64,000 bases of DNA. Source: Profundibacterium mesophilum KAUST100406-0324 (GTDB lineage: Bacteria > Pseudomonadota > Alphaproteobacteria > Rhodobacterales > Rhodobacteraceae). Positions 17,445 through 26,503 of this stretch are shown here, one piece after another; the first letter of the stretch is position 1; every line of letters begins with the position of its first letter. The stretch is from assembly GCF_009835145.1 (NCBI RefSeq), contig NZ_APKE01000014.1, positions 62,001-126,000 of the forward strand. The letters run 5' to 3'. The translations under genes and the position numbers were made by a program. The notes beneath the pieces were generated by a model that was not told where the DNA came from, searched no databases, and was given only the letters and a program-made list of their open reading frames with translations.

Positions 17445-18290
17445 ATGCGCGTCGCCCTGCTGCAATCCAACGCGAGCGACGAGCCGGCACGGAACCTGCC
17501 GGTGATGCTGGGTTCGATCGAGCGGGCGGCGCAGGGCGGGGCCGCCCTGTGGTTCAGCCCGGAAGTGTCGAACTGCGTGAGCGCCGATCGCGCGCATCAA
17601 GGCCGCGTCCTGCGTCACGAGACGGAGGATGCGAGCCTGGCCGCCTTGTGCCGCGCCGCGGCCGAGCATCGCATCTGCCTGCTGATCGGCTCGCTCGCGC
17701 TGAAGGGGGAGGGGCCCGATCCGCGCTTCGTCAACCGCTCCTTCGCCATTGGCGCCGATGGCCGGATCATCGCCCGCTATGACAAGATCCACATGTTCGA
17801 CGTGGCCATCGATGCGCGGGAAACCTACACCGAATCGTCGGGCTACCGGCCGGGCTCGGCGGCCGTCCTCGCCCGGATGGACGCGGTGACGATCGGGATG
17901 AGCATCTGCTACGATCTGCGCTTCGCCCATCTCTTCCGCGCCCTCGCGCAGGCCGGCGCCCAGATCCTCGCCGTGCCCTCGGCCTTTTCGAGCGCCACGG
18001 GCCCCGATCACTGGGAGACGCTCCTGCGGGCCCGTGCGATCGAGACCGGCTGCTTCGTGATCGCCGCCGCGCAGACCGGCCACCATCCCGCCGGGGCGGG
18101 GCGGGCGCGGCGGATCAGCCACGGGCACAGCCTTGTCGTCGATCCCTGGGGGCGTGTTCTGCTCGATGCGGGCGAGGCGCCGGGTCTGCATTTCGCCAAT
18201 CTCGATCTGGACCTCGTGGCCGAGACGCGGCGCCGCCTTCCCGCGCTGTCGCATGACCGCGCCTTCGCTCCGCCCTCCATCGGCGACTAG
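17445..18290 (+). CDS. Carbon-nitrogen hydrolase (nitrilase superfamily), Nit2/omega-amidase-like
   Basis: A 281-residue hydrolase with the Glu-Lys-Cys triad visible as SPEVSN, YDKIHMFDV and SICYDLRF. The final LDLDLVAETRRRLPALSHDR region matches the Nit1/Nit2 branch, which includes deaminated-glutathione amidase and omega-amidase. Placement straight after a glutaredoxin gene fits a housekeeping role in glutathione metabolism, but that is inference. The start at 17445 gives MRVALLQSNA, exactly the family N-terminus. It converges with ubiG, about 30 bases away. Confidence 0.9.
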   Translation: MRVALLQSNASDEPARNLPVMLGSIERAAQGGAALWFSPEVSNCVSADRAHQGRVLRHETEDASLAALCRAAAEHRICLLIGSLALKGEGPDPRFVNRSFAIGADGRIIARYDKIHMFDVAIDARETYTESSGYRPGSAAVLARMDAVTIGMSICYDLRFAHLFRALAQAGAQILAVPSAFSSATGPDHWETLLRARAIETGCFVIAAAQTGHHPAGAGRARRISHGHSLVVDPWGRVLLDAGEAPGLHFANLDLDLVAETRRRLPALSHDRAFAPPSIGD

Positions 18291-18320
18291 GTGGAAGGGG
18301 GGGCGAACGGACCCCTTGGG

Positions 18321-19061
18321 TCAGGCGGGACGCAAGCTCGATGTGACGTAGTTCACCGACAGGTCCCTGTCGGACAGGCTCCAGCTCCAGCGGACCGGGT
18401 TGAACACGAAGCCCTTGCGATCCACGGGCTCGAGCCCCGCGCGCCGCAACAGGCCGAAAAGCTCGTCCGGCGTGATGAACTTGGCAAACTCGTGGGTGCC
18501 CTTGGGCAGCCAGCGCATCACCCATTCCGCCCCCACGATCGCCATCGCGAAGCTTTTGGGATTGCGGTTGATGGTGGAGCAGACCATCAGGCCGCCGGGG
18601 CGCAGCAGATCGTGGCAGGCGCTCAGGTAGGCGAGGGGGTCGGCGACATGCTCGACCACCTCCATGTTCAGCACCACGTCGAACCGCTCGCCTTTCTCGG
18701 CCATCGCCTCGGCGGTCGTGAAGCGGTAGTCGATGTCGAGCCCCTGCTCGCGGGCATGGACCTGCGCCACGGGGATATTGCGCTCGGCCGCATCGGCGCC
18801 GACGACTTCGGCACCTAGGCGCGCCATCGGCTCGGACAGAAGGCCACCGCCGCATCCGATATCGAGCAGGCGCAATCCGGCGAAAGGCGCCGGCGCGCTC
18901 AGGTCCCGGTCGAACTCGGCCGCGATCTGCGCGCAGATATAGTCGAGGCGGCAGGGATTGAGCATGTGCAACGGCTTGAACTTGCCGTTCGGATCCCACC
19001 ATTCGGCGGCCATCGCGCTGAACTTGTCGATCTCACGGGGGTCGATGGTGCTGGCGGTCAT
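18321..19061 (-). CDS. ubiG: Ubiquinone biosynthesis O-methyltransferase
   Basis: A 246-residue SAM enzyme that makes both O-methylations of the ubiquinone ring. Motif I is [14 protein letters not shown], followed by GADAAERNI, then [14 protein letters not shown] and [11 protein letters not shown], all UbiG hallmarks. The amphipathic tail [19 protein letters not shown] probably contacts the membrane. The start at 19061 has GAGAGG upstream. It is divergent from the proline iminopeptidase gene, sharing about 65 bases. Confidence 0.97.
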   Translation of the reverse strand: MTASTIDPREIDKFSAMAAEWWDPNGKFKPLHMLNPCRLDYICAQIAAEFDRDLSAPAPFAGLRLLDIGCGGGLLSEPMARLGAEVVGADAAERNIPVAQVHAREQGLDIDYRFTTAEAMAEKGERFDVVLNMEVVEHVADPLAYLSACHDLLRPGGLMVCSTINRNPKSFAMAIVGAEWVMRWLPKGTHEFAKFITPDELFGLLRRAGLEPVDRKGFVFNPVRWSWSLSDRDLSVNYVTSSLRPA

Positions 19062-19127
19062 GGCTGCCTCTCAATTTGTTGCCCGGACTGGCTGGCGCGG
19101 GGGCCATGCGGGTTATATAGGTCTGTC

Positions 19128-20099
19128 ATGGACAAGGTTGCAGGACAAATCAGCGCGGCGAGCTTCCTCTACCCGCGGATCGACCCGTTCGATCAACGCA
19201 TGATGAATGTCGGCGACGGCCACAGCATCTATGTCGAGCAATGCGGCAATCCCGAGGGCATACCCGTCATCGTGCTGCATGGCGGACCGGGCGGAGGCTG
19301 TTCGCCGGCGATGCGCCGCTATTTCGACCCGACGGTCTACCGCATCATTCTCTTCGATCAGCGCGGCTGCGGCCGCTCCCGCCCCCATGCCAGCGTCGAG
19401 AACAACACCACTTGGGATCTCGTTGCCGATATCGAGCGGATCCGCGAGGCGCTGGGCATCAAGCGCTGGATCGTCTTTGGCGGAAGCTGGGGCGCGACGC
19501 TTGCCCTCGTCTATGGCGAGACCCATCCCGAGCGCTCGGTGCATCTCGTGCTGCGCGGGGTCTTCCTGATGACCCGGGCCGAGCTCGACTGGTTCTACGG
19601 CGGCGGGGCGGGGCAGTTCTGGCCCGATGTCTGGCGCAAGTTCGTCGATCCGGTTCCCCCGGAGGAGCGCGGCGACCTGATCGCGGCCTATCGCAAGCGC
19701 CTCTTCGGCGACGACATGCTCGAGCAGACACGGTTCGCGCGCGCCTGGGCGTCTTGGGAGAACACGCTTGCCTCGATCGACAATGACGGGCCCGGTGGCG
19801 AGAGCCCCGCGGAATATGCACGCGCCTTCGCCAGGCTGGAGAACCACTATTTCAGCAACCTCGGCTTTCTGGACCGCGACGGGCAGATCCTCGCGGATAT
19901 CCATCGCCTCGACGGGGTTCCCGGCACCATCGTCCAGGGCCGCTACGACATGATCTGCCCGCCGGCATCGGCCTACAGGCTGCACAAGGCATGGCCCGGC
20001 TCAAGGCTTCACATGATCCCGCGCGCAGGCCATGCCCTGTCGGAGCCGGGGATCAGCAAGGCGCTGGTCGCGACCATGGATGCGCTACGTCGCGTGTAA
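19128..20099 (+). CDS. pip: Proline iminopeptidase
   Basis: A 323-residue alpha/beta-hydrolase that removes N-terminal proline from peptides. HGGPGGGCSP is the oxyanion-hole motif, GGSWGATLAL holds the nucleophile Ser, and RYDMICPP and AGHA hold the Asp and His. Start at ATG 19128 (MDKVAGQIS); 54 upstream codons are open but run through ubiG and its promoter. A TTATAT box at about 19111-19116 would give transcripts starting only a few bases before the ATG, so a leaderless or very short-leader mRNA is possible. It is followed 80 bases later by a peptide importer, which could feed it substrate. Confidence 0.95.
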   Translation: MDKVAGQISAASFLYPRIDPFDQRMMNVGDGHSIYVEQCGNPEGIPVIVLHGGPGGGCSPAMRRYFDPTVYRIILFDQRGCGRSRPHASVENNTTWDLVADIERIREALGIKRWIVFGGSWGATLALVYGETHPERSVHLVLRGVFLMTRAELDWFYGGGAGQFWPDVWRKFVDPVPPEERGDLIAAYRKRLFGDDMLEQTRFARAWASWENTLASIDNDGPGGESPAEYARAFARLENHYFSNLGFLDRDGQILADIHRLDGVPGTIVQGRYDMICPPASAYRLHKAWPGSRLHMIPRAGHALSEPGISKALVATMDALRRV

Positions 20100-20180
20100 G
20101 TTCACGTCTGCCAGGGTTTACAGACCCGGCCTGCCGGCTATGGTTACCAATACCGCTGGGAAAAGTTGGAGAATTCGCAA

Positions 20181-21170
20181 TTGGGATCCGTAACACGCAT
20201 CGTCGTGCAACGTCTTCTTCTCGGGATCCTGACGCTTCTCGTCGTGTCCATCGTCATCTTCACCGCCGTCAACCTGCTTCCGGGTGATTTCGCGCAGGCT
20301 GTTCTCGGTCAGGGCGCGACCGAGGAGGCGATCCGTTCGATCCGGCGCGATCTCGGCCTCGATCAGAACATCGTGCTGCGCTATCTCGACTGGCTCGGGG
20401 GCGTGGTACGGGGCGATCTCGGCGTCAGTTTCGCGCAGATGAATTTCCAGTCCAACATGGGCGGCGGCGAGATGAAGACCGTGGCCGCGCAGATCGCGCC
20501 GCGCTTCGGCAACACGATGTTCCTCGCGGGGGTGACGGCGATGATCGCGGTGCCGCTCTCGATCACGCTGGGCGTTCTGGCCGCGCTCTATCGCAACTCG
20601 GCCTTCGACAAGGGGGCAAACCTGTTCACCCTGTCGTCGATCTCCTCGCCGGAGTTCTTCCTGGCCTATGTCCTGATCCTCTTTCTCGCGGTGATCTACC
20701 CGGTGCTGCCATCGCTTTCCAACATCTACGAGGGGATGGGCTTCGGCGAGCGGCTCGAAAAGACGCTGCTTCCCGCCCTGACGCTGACCCTCGTGGTCAC
20801 CGCCCACATGATGCGGATGACGCGGGCGGCGATCATCCAGCTCCTGTCATCGCCCTATATCGAGATGGCCCGTCTCAAGGGCATCTCGCCGATGCGGGTG
20901 ATCGTGCGTCACGCCCTGCCCAACGCGCTGGCGCCGATCATCAACGTCATCGCCCTCAACCTGGCCTACCTGATCACGGGCGTGGTCGTGGTCGAGGTCG
21001 TCTTCGTCTATCCCGGAATCGGCCAGCTTTTCGTGGACGCGGTGAAGATCCGTGACATCCCGGTGGTGCAGGCCGCCTGCCTGATCTTCGCCGGTGCCTA
21101 TATCCTGCTCAACCTGACGGCCGATATCATGTCGATCCTCAGCAATCCGCGCCTGAGGCATCCCAAATGA
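20181..21170 (+). CDS. Peptide ABC importer permease (DppB/OppB type)
   Basis: A 329-residue inner-membrane protein with six predicted spans and the EAA loop EMARLKGISPMRVIVRHALPNALAPI that docks on the ATPase. Proposed start is TTG at 20181 because GGAG (20168-20171) lies nine bases before it; another in-frame TTG at 20166 lacks a site. It is the first gene of a four-gene importer (two permeases, double ATPase, binding protein) and overlaps the next by four bases (ATGA). The family imports di- and oligopeptides, nickel or other small solutes; the nearby pip makes peptides the favoured guess. Confidence 0.92.
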   Translation: MGSVTRIVVQRLLLGILTLLVVSIVIFTAVNLLPGDFAQAVLGQGATEEAIRSIRRDLGLDQNIVLRYLDWLGGVVRGDLGVSFAQMNFQSNMGGGEMKTVAAQIAPRFGNTMFLAGVTAMIAVPLSITLGVLAALYRNSAFDKGANLFTLSSISSPEFFLAYVLILFLAVIYPVLPSLSNIYEGMGFGERLEKTLLPALTLTLVVTAHMMRMTRAAIIQLLSSPYIEMARLKGISPMRVIVRHALPNALAPIINVIALNLAYLITGVVVVEVVFVYPGIGQLFVDAVKIRDIPVVQAACLIFAGAYILLNLTADIMSILSNPRLRHPK

Positions 21171-22339
21171 CCGCTCTTCTCTACGTTCTGGGCGCCCTTG
21201 CCGCGCTCCTCCTTGCCGCATGGGCGATGCGTCTCGCGGGACGCGCGCTGAGCGGCAATCACCCGCGTTTCCGCGACATGGGTTTCGGCGAGGCGTTCGG
21301 CTGGGTCTTTGCCGCCGCGGCGCTGGTTTTCGCGGTCTGGCTCTACGGACGCGAGGGCGCCGTCTTCTTCCGCTGGGCGGTGCAAGGCTTCGTGATCTTC
21401 GCGCTCGCGGCCTGGCTCTTCCGTCTCGCGGGGCGGCACATTGGCACGGGGGGCAGCCGGAAACTCTTTCGCGCCATGCCGCTCACCGCCTCCTTCGGGG
21501 TGCTCGTGGTCCTGATCTACGCCATCCTCGCGATCTTCGCCGGCTTCATCGCGCCCTACGGGCAGGCCGAGATCCTCGGTGCGGCCAATGTCGTTCCGGG
21601 GGGCGATCCGGCGCTCGGTGGCAATCCGGCCTATCCGCTTGGCACCGACCAGATCGGCCGCGACATCCTCAGCCGCCTGATCTACGGCGCGCAGAACACC
21701 GTCGGCATCGCCTTTGCCACGACCTGCCTTGCCTTCGTGCTCGGCGGCTCGATGGGCTTTCTGGCGGCGACGATCGGCGGCTGGCTCGATCAGCTCCTGA
21801 GCCGCGCGGTCGATGTGCTGATGGCGATCCCCGCCCTGATCTTCGCGCTGCTGCTGATGACGATCGCCAGCGTCTGGTCGGCACGGCTGGGCGTTCCGCT
21901 CACCCTTTTCATGGTGCTCATCATCGCGCTGATCGACAGCACCCGCGTCTTCCGCCTCGCCCGCGCGGTGGCGGGCAACATCGTCGTCATGGATTACATC
22001 GAGGCGGCGAAGCTGCGCGGCGAGGGGCTCGGCTACCTCATCTTCCGCGAGATCCTGCCCAATGCGCTGGCACCTTTGCTGGCGGAGTTCGGGCTGCGTT
22101 TCTGCTTCGTTTTCCTGACCATCGCCTCACTGTCCTTCCTCGGGGTCGGCATCCAGCCGCCTCTGGCCGACTGGGGCACCATGGTGCGCGATCTTGCGCA
22201 ATTCATCAATTACGCGGCCTTCGCGCCGCAGGCCGCCGCCGCCCCCCTGCTCGCGGCCGGGGCGATCGCGCTGCTGACCGTCGCGGTGAACTTCATCGTC
22301 GACTGGATGCTGCACCGCTCCTCGGGGCTGAAGGAATGA
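21167..22339 (+). CDS. Peptide ABC importer permease (DppC/OppC type) with extended N-terminus
   Basis: A 390-residue permease, about 90 residues longer than DppC. The conserved part begins near residue 95 (AMPLTASFGVLVV) and includes GTDQIGRDILSRLIYGAQNT and the EAA loop EAAKLRGEGLGYLIFREILPNALAPL. The extra N-terminus carries about three further hydrophobic spans (residues 3-23, 42-60 and 66-86) joined by a short charged loop. It begins by ATGA overlap with the upstream permease, and its ATPase partner starts four bases after its stop. The extension has no function I can name. Confidence 0.92.
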   Translation: MTALLYVLGALAALLLAAWAMRLAGRALSGNHPRFRDMGFGEAFGWVFAAAALVFAVWLYGREGAVFFRWAVQGFVIFALAAWLFRLAGRHIGTGGSRKLFRAMPLTASFGVLVVLIYAILAIFAGFIAPYGQAEILGAANVVPGGDPALGGNPAYPLGTDQIGRDILSRLIYGAQNTVGIAFATTCLAFVLGGSMGFLAATIGGWLDQLLSRAVDVLMAIPALIFALLLMTIASVWSARLGVPLTLFMVLIIALIDSTRVFRLARAVAGNIVVMDYIEAAKLRGEGLGYLIFREILPNALAPLLAEFGLRFCFVFLTIASLSFLGVGIQPPLADWGTMVRDLAQFINYAAFAPQAAAAPLLAAGAIALLTVAVNFIVDWMLHRSSGLKE

Positions 22340-22343
22340 CGAG

Positions 22344-24005
22344 ATGAGCGACAAGAGCCACAGATCGCTCCTGTTGCGGGTCGAGGACCTGCAGCTCGAG
22401 GGGCGCTCGGACGAGACATGGACCCCGATCGTGAAGGGCGTGAGCTTCGATCTGCACAAGGGCGAGGTGCTGGGGCTGATCGGCGAGAGCGGCGCCGGCA
22501 AGTCGACCGTCGGGCTCGCCGCGATGGGCTTCACCCGCGACGGGGTGCGCATCTCGGGCGGCTCGGTCCTCTTCGACGGCACCGATCTTGTCACGGCCTC
22601 CGCCGACACCAAGCGCCAGCTTCTGGGCAAGCGCATCGCCTATGTCGCGCAATCGGCGGCGGCGAGCTTCAACCCCGCCCACAAGATCATTGACCAGCAT
22701 ACCGAGGCCCCGGTGCGCCACGGCGTGTCCGGGCGCAAGGAAAGCGAGGAGGACGCGATGGAGCTCTATGCCCGCCTGCGTCTTCCCAATCCCGAGGAGA
22801 TCGGCTTTCGCTACCCCCACCAGGTCTCCGGCGGGCAGCTGCAGCGCGCGATGACCGCGATGGCCATGTCCTGCCGCCCCGATCTCATCATCTTCGACGA
22901 GCCGACCACGGCGCTCGACGTGACGACGCAGATCGAGGTCCTCGCCGCGATCCGCAAGATCGTCGAGGATTTCGACACGGCGGCGATCTATATCACCCAT
23001 GATCTCGCGGTGGTCGCGCAGATGGCCGACCGCATCAAGGTGCTGCTGCGCGGCGAGGAGGTCGAGGAGGCCGAGACGCGGCGGATGCTCTCCGACCCGC
23101 AGGAGGAATACACCCGCTCGCTCTGGGCCGTGCGCAGCTTCAAGCGGCCCGCAAAGCCCGCCCCGGCGCTTGACGCGGTGCCCGTCATCAGCGTGCAGGG
23201 CGTCACGGCGGCTTATGGCAAGATGGATATCCTGCATGGTGTCAGCTTCGACATCCATGCCGGGCGCACCGTCGCGGTGGTGGGCGAATCGGGTTCGGGA
23301 AAATCGACGACGGCGCGCTGCATCACCGGCCTCCTGCCGCCGCGCCTTGGGCAGATCGAGTTCGAGGGAACGCCCCTTCCGGGCAGTTTCCGCGGACGCA
23401 GCAAGGACCAGTTGCGCCAGATACAGATGATCTACCAGATGGCCGATACCGCGCTCAATCCGCGCAAGACGATCGGTCAGATCATCGGCCGTCCGGTCGA
23501 ATTCTACGGCGGCCTGCGTGGCCGGGCGCGCCGTGCCCGGGTGGAGGAGCTGCTGGCCCAGATCGAGCTCGAGCCATCGCAATATATCGACCGGCTGCCC
23601 TCCGAGCTGTCTGGCGGTCAGAAACAGCGCATCGGCATCGCCCGCGCCCTTGCCGCCGAGCCGCGCTTCATCATCTGCGACGAGGTGACCTCGGCGCTCG
23701 ACCAGCTGGTCGCCGAGGGCATCCTCAAGCTGCTGGCCGATCTTCAGGACGAGCTGGGCCTGTCCTATATGTTCATCACGCATGATCTGGCCACGGTCCG
23801 CTCGATCGCCGACGAGGTCGTGGTGATGAAGGATGGCGAAGTCGTCGAGCAGGGGAGCAAAGACGACATGTTCACCCCGCCGCACCATCCCTATACCGAC
23901 CTGCTGCTCAGCTCCGTGCCGGAGATGGATCCCGACTGGCTGAGCGAGCTTTTGAAGGAGCGCGGGCTCGAGAATATCGGCGACGCGGCGTCGGACAGGA
24001 TGTGA
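22344..24005 (+). CDS. Peptide ABC importer ATPase, DppD-DppF fusion
   Basis: A 553-residue protein with two complete ATPase domains. The first has Walker A GESGAGKST, signature VSGGQLQRAM and Walker B LIIFDEPTTALD. The second has GESGSGKST, LSGGQKQRIG and FIICDEVTSALD. Each domain carries the oligopeptide-type C-terminal segment (DPQEEYTRSLW and HHPYTDLLL). A single chain thus powers both permeases. AAGGA lies eight bases before the ATG. A small hairpin follows the stop, before the binding-protein gene. Confidence 0.94.
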   Translation: MSDKSHRSLLLRVEDLQLEGRSDETWTPIVKGVSFDLHKGEVLGLIGESGAGKSTVGLAAMGFTRDGVRISGGSVLFDGTDLVTASADTKRQLLGKRIAYVAQSAAASFNPAHKIIDQHTEAPVRHGVSGRKESEEDAMELYARLRLPNPEEIGFRYPHQVSGGQLQRAMTAMAMSCRPDLIIFDEPTTALDVTTQIEVLAAIRKIVEDFDTAAIYITHDLAVVAQMADRIKVLLRGEEVEEAETRRMLSDPQEEYTRSLWAVRSFKRPAKPAPALDAVPVISVQGVTAAYGKMDILHGVSFDIHAGRTVAVVGESGSGKSTTARCITGLLPPRLGQIEFEGTPLPGSFRGRSKDQLRQIQMIYQMADTALNPRKTIGQIIGRPVEFYGGLRGRARRARVEELLAQIELEPSQYIDRLPSELSGGQKQRIGIARALAAEPRFIICDEVTSALDQLVAEGILKLLADLQDELGLSYMFITHDLATVRSIADEVVVMKDGEVVEQGSKDDMFTPPHHPYTDLLLSSVPEMDPDWLSELLKERGLENIGDAASDRM

Positions 24006-24054
24006 TACACCCGTCCCCGGCAGGGGGGGCGGCCAGGATGCCCTTCCGAGGGGC

Positions 24055-24076
24055 GATGAAAGACCCGGCTTTCGTC
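24055..24076 (+). terminator. Hairpin between importer ATPase and binding-protein genes
   Basis: GATGAAAG (24055-24062) pairs with CTTTCGTC (24069-24076), including one G-U pair, around ACCCGG. In ABC operons, intergenic hairpins of this sort often let part of the transcript end or be trimmed, giving more binding protein than membrane parts. No T-run follows, so read-through or processing is likelier than full termination. Confidence 0.4.
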
Positions 24077-24125
24077 CAAGGGCGCACCGCCGGGAACCGA
24101 TAACGAGACCAAGGGGAGAGAACTT

Positions 24126-25670
24126 ATGACCAACATGTCACGCCGAGGCCTTCTGCGCACGGGCGCCGCCGCCTCCGTCCTCGCCGCCACCGGGCTTCCG
24201 CTCAGGGCGCAGGGCAAGAGGGGCGGGCGTCTGCGCGTCGGCATGAACGGGGCCAACACCTCCGACAGCTGGGACGCGCGGACCCATTCGGACATCTTCA
24301 TGATCTCCGCCGCCCAGGGGGCGGTCTTCGACAACCTCACCGAGATCGCCCCGGATGGCAGCCTGCGCGGCGAGCTTGCCGAAAGCTGGGAGGCCAGCGA
24401 GGATGCGAAGACCTGGACCTTCACGCTGCGCAGGGGCGTCACCTTCCACAATGGCAAATCCTTCGGCGCCGATGACGTGATCGAATCGCTGCAGCTGCAC
24501 GTGGCCGAGGACAGCAAGTCCGCCGCCAAGCCGATCGTCGCCGCGATCACCGAGATGAAGAAACTCGGCGAGCATCAAGTGCAGTTCACGCTGAATGCCG
24601 GCAATGCCGACTTCCCCTACCTGATGTCGGATTATCACCTGCTGATCTATCCCGCGGGCCAGCTCGACGAGGCGCTTTCCAAGGGGATCGGCACCGGGCT
24701 CTACCGCGCCGAGGCCTTCGAGCCGGGCGTGCGTTTCGTCGGCAAGCGCGTCGACAGCCATTACAAGGACGGCAATTTCGGCTGGTTCGACGAGATCGAG
24801 TATATCGCGATCAATGACGGCACCGCCCGGATGAACGCCCTGATGACCGGCCAGGTCGATGCGATCAACCGGATCGACTTCAAGACCGAGGCGCTGCTCA
24901 AGGCCAATCCGAATGTCCGCATCCTCGAGGTTACGGGCAACCAGCACTACACCTTCCCGATGCTCACCGACGTGTCGCCCTTCGATCAGGTGCATGTTCG
25001 CAAGGCGCTGAAATACGGGATCAATCGCCAGGAGATGGTCGACAAGATCCTGCTCGGCCACGGCCAGGTCGGCAACGACACCCCCATCGGCCCGGCCAAC
25101 CAGTATTACAACGCCGACATGGAGCAGCTCGCCTACGATCCCGACAAGGCCAAGTTCCACCTCAAGCAGGCCGGCATCGACCGGCTGAACATCGACCTGT
25201 CGGCCTCCAACGCCGCCTTCAACGGCGCGATCGACGCGGCGCAGCTCTACCAGGCCTCCGCCGGTGCGGGCGGCATCGAGATCAATCTCGTGCAGGAGCC
25301 GGCCGACGGTTACTGGTCGAATGTCTGGCTCAAGAAGCCGTTCTGCGCGGCCTACTGGTCGGGACGGGCCACCGAGGACTGGATGTTCTCCTCGGCCTAC
25401 GAGGCGGGCGTGCCGTGGAATGACAGCCACTGGGACGACGCGCGCTTCCAGGAGCTGCTGATCGCGGCGCGGGCCGAACTCGACAGCGACACCCGCCGCG
25501 GCCAGTATTACGAGATGCAGGAAATCCTGCGCGACCGGGGCGGCGTGATCGTGCCTATGTTCGCCAATTTCGTGGGCGCGCTCAGCACCAAGGTCGGCAC
25601 CCCCGAGACGGTCGGCAACCTGTGGCAGATGGACAATGCCCGCATGGCCGAGCGCTGGTGGATGAACTGA
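24126..25670 (+). CDS. Peptide ABC importer substrate-binding protein, Tat-exported
   Basis: A 514-residue family 5 binding protein. The N-terminus MTNMSRRGLLRTGAAASVLA is a twin-arginine signal (SRRGLL), so it is folded before export to the periplasm. The mature part has the usual markers: VFDNLTEIAPDGSLRGELAESW, TWTFTLRRGVTFHNGK, and RKALKYGINRQEMVDKIL. GGGGAGAG lies before the ATG. It is the last gene of the importer operon, followed eight bases after the stop by a perfect 9-bp hairpin. The substrate is not certain. Confidence 0.93.
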   Translation: MTNMSRRGLLRTGAAASVLAATGLPLRAQGKRGGRLRVGMNGANTSDSWDARTHSDIFMISAAQGAVFDNLTEIAPDGSLRGELAESWEASEDAKTWTFTLRRGVTFHNGKSFGADDVIESLQLHVAEDSKSAAKPIVAAITEMKKLGEHQVQFTLNAGNADFPYLMSDYHLLIYPAGQLDEALSKGIGTGLYRAEAFEPGVRFVGKRVDSHYKDGNFGWFDEIEYIAINDGTARMNALMTGQVDAINRIDFKTEALLKANPNVRILEVTGNQHYTFPMLTDVSPFDQVHVRKALKYGINRQEMVDKILLGHGQVGNDTPIGPANQYYNADMEQLAYDPDKAKFHLKQAGIDRLNIDLSASNAAFNGAIDAAQLYQASAGAGGIEINLVQEPADGYWSNVWLKKPFCAAYWSGRATEDWMFSSAYEAGVPWNDSHWDDARFQELLIAARAELDSDTRRGQYYEMQEILRDRGGVIVPMFANFVGALSTKVGTPETVGNLWQMDNARMAERWWMN

Positions 25671-25677
25671 TCGCGCC

Positions 25678-25700
25678 CCGGCCGCGCGCGCCGCGGCCGG
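25678..25700 (+). terminator. Perfect 9-bp hairpin after the importer operon
   Basis: CCGGCCGCG (25678-25686) and CGCGGCCGG (25692-25700) form a GC-only stem with a 5-base loop. It begins eight bases after the binding-protein stop. There is no T-run, but position and stability suit an operon end. Confidence 0.55.
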
Positions 25701-25764
25701 AACCCGTGCGATCTTTGCCCCCCCTTCGCGCCGCACCGCGCGCGGAGGGGGGGCGCCTTACCGC

Positions 25765-25793
25765 TTGCAGTTCGCGGCGCCCTGGCCTATATC
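25765..25793 (+). promoter_or_regulatory. Housekeeping-type promoter of the rimP-nusA-infB operon
   Basis: TTGCAG (25765-25770), 17 bases, then TATATC (25788-25793) is a good match to the sigma-70 consensus. Transcription would begin near 25800, giving a leader of about 100 bases before rimP that contains the three hairpins described separately. Confidence 0.65.
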
Positions 25794-25805
25794 CCGCACA
25801 ACAGC

Positions 25806-25871
25806 GGCGCGTCGGGGTCCACACCCGATGATCCACCGGATCATTCCAACGGGCCGCGCGCCCGTTTTTTT
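25806..25871 (+). promoter_or_regulatory. Structured leader with terminator upstream of rimP (candidate attenuator)
   Basis: Three hairpins follow one another: TCGGG/CCCGA (25812-25816 with 25824-25828), ATGATCC/GGATCAT (25828-25834 with 25838-25844) and AACGGGC/GCCCGTT (25848-25854 with 25860-25866). The last runs into seven Ts (25865-25871), a textbook intrinsic terminator placed 30 bases before the rimP start. GGCGCG at 25806-25811 can instead pair with CGCGCC at 25857-25862, breaking the terminator, so two exclusive folds exist. Because nusA, whose product affects termination, lies in the operon, feedback attenuation is plausible. A short terminated RNA of about 70 bases is also expected. 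Confidence 0.65.
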
Positions 25872-25901
25872 GTGCCTGCACGCCAGTCCCGGAGGCCAGA
25901 C

Positions 25902-26498
25902 ATGTCAGACCTGATTGCCAAAGCCAGCATCGACCGCCGCCTTGCCGAGGTCATCGCCCCGGTCATCGAGGGGATGGGCTTCGAGCTTGTCCGCGTGCGC
26001 TACATGGGCGGCAAGACGCCCACGGTGCAGATCATGGCCGATCGCCCGGAAGGCGGGATCGAGGTCGATGAATGCGGCCGGATCTCCACCGAGGTCAGCG
26101 CCCATCTCGACGTCGAGGATCCGATCGAGGAGGCCTACACGCTGGAAGTGTCGAGCCCCGGCATCGATCGCCCCCTGACCCGCCTGAAGGATTTCGAGAC
26201 CTGGGCGGGCTATGTCGCCAAGATCGAGACGGACGAGCTGATCGACGGGCAGCGCCGCTTCAAGGGCGAGCTTGCCGGGGTCGAGAACGGCGAGATCCTC
26301 ATCGAGATCGAGCAGGGGACGATCGGCCTGCGCTTCGACTGGGTCTCCGATGCCAAGCTCGTGCTGACCGACGACCTGATCCGCGACGTGCTGAGGTCGC
26401 GCAAGGATGCCGGGCAGATCGACGAGAGCCAATTCGACGAGATCGAAACCATCATCGAGTCGGAAGACGATGCGCGTCTTCCCGAACAGAAGGACTGA
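25902..26498 (+). CDS. rimP: Ribosome maturation factor RimP
   Basis: A 198-residue factor needed for 30S subunit maturation. The N-terminal domain has [24 protein letters not shown] and the motif [22 protein letters not shown]; the C-terminal SH3-like domain follows. The acidic tail (about the last 40 residues) is typical of this group. The start is fixed by GGAGG six bases before the ATG at 25902. It heads the rimP-nusA-ylxR-infB operon behind a leader terminator and is followed by nusA after five bases. Confidence 0.96.
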   Translation: MSDLIAKASIDRRLAEVIAPVIEGMGFELVRVRYMGGKTPTVQIMADRPEGGIEVDECGRISTEVSAHLDVEDPIEEAYTLEVSSPGIDRPLTRLKDFETWAGYVAKIETDELIDGQRRFKGELAGVENGEILIEIEQGTIGLRFDWVSDAKLVLTDDLIRDVLRSRKDAGQIDESQFDEIETIIESEDDARLPEQKD

Positions 26499-26503
26499 GC
26501 CCT

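Noticed and set aside
25872-25901. Starting rimP at 25872
   Set aside because: The extra ten residues are not family-like and GGAGG points to the ATG at 25902.
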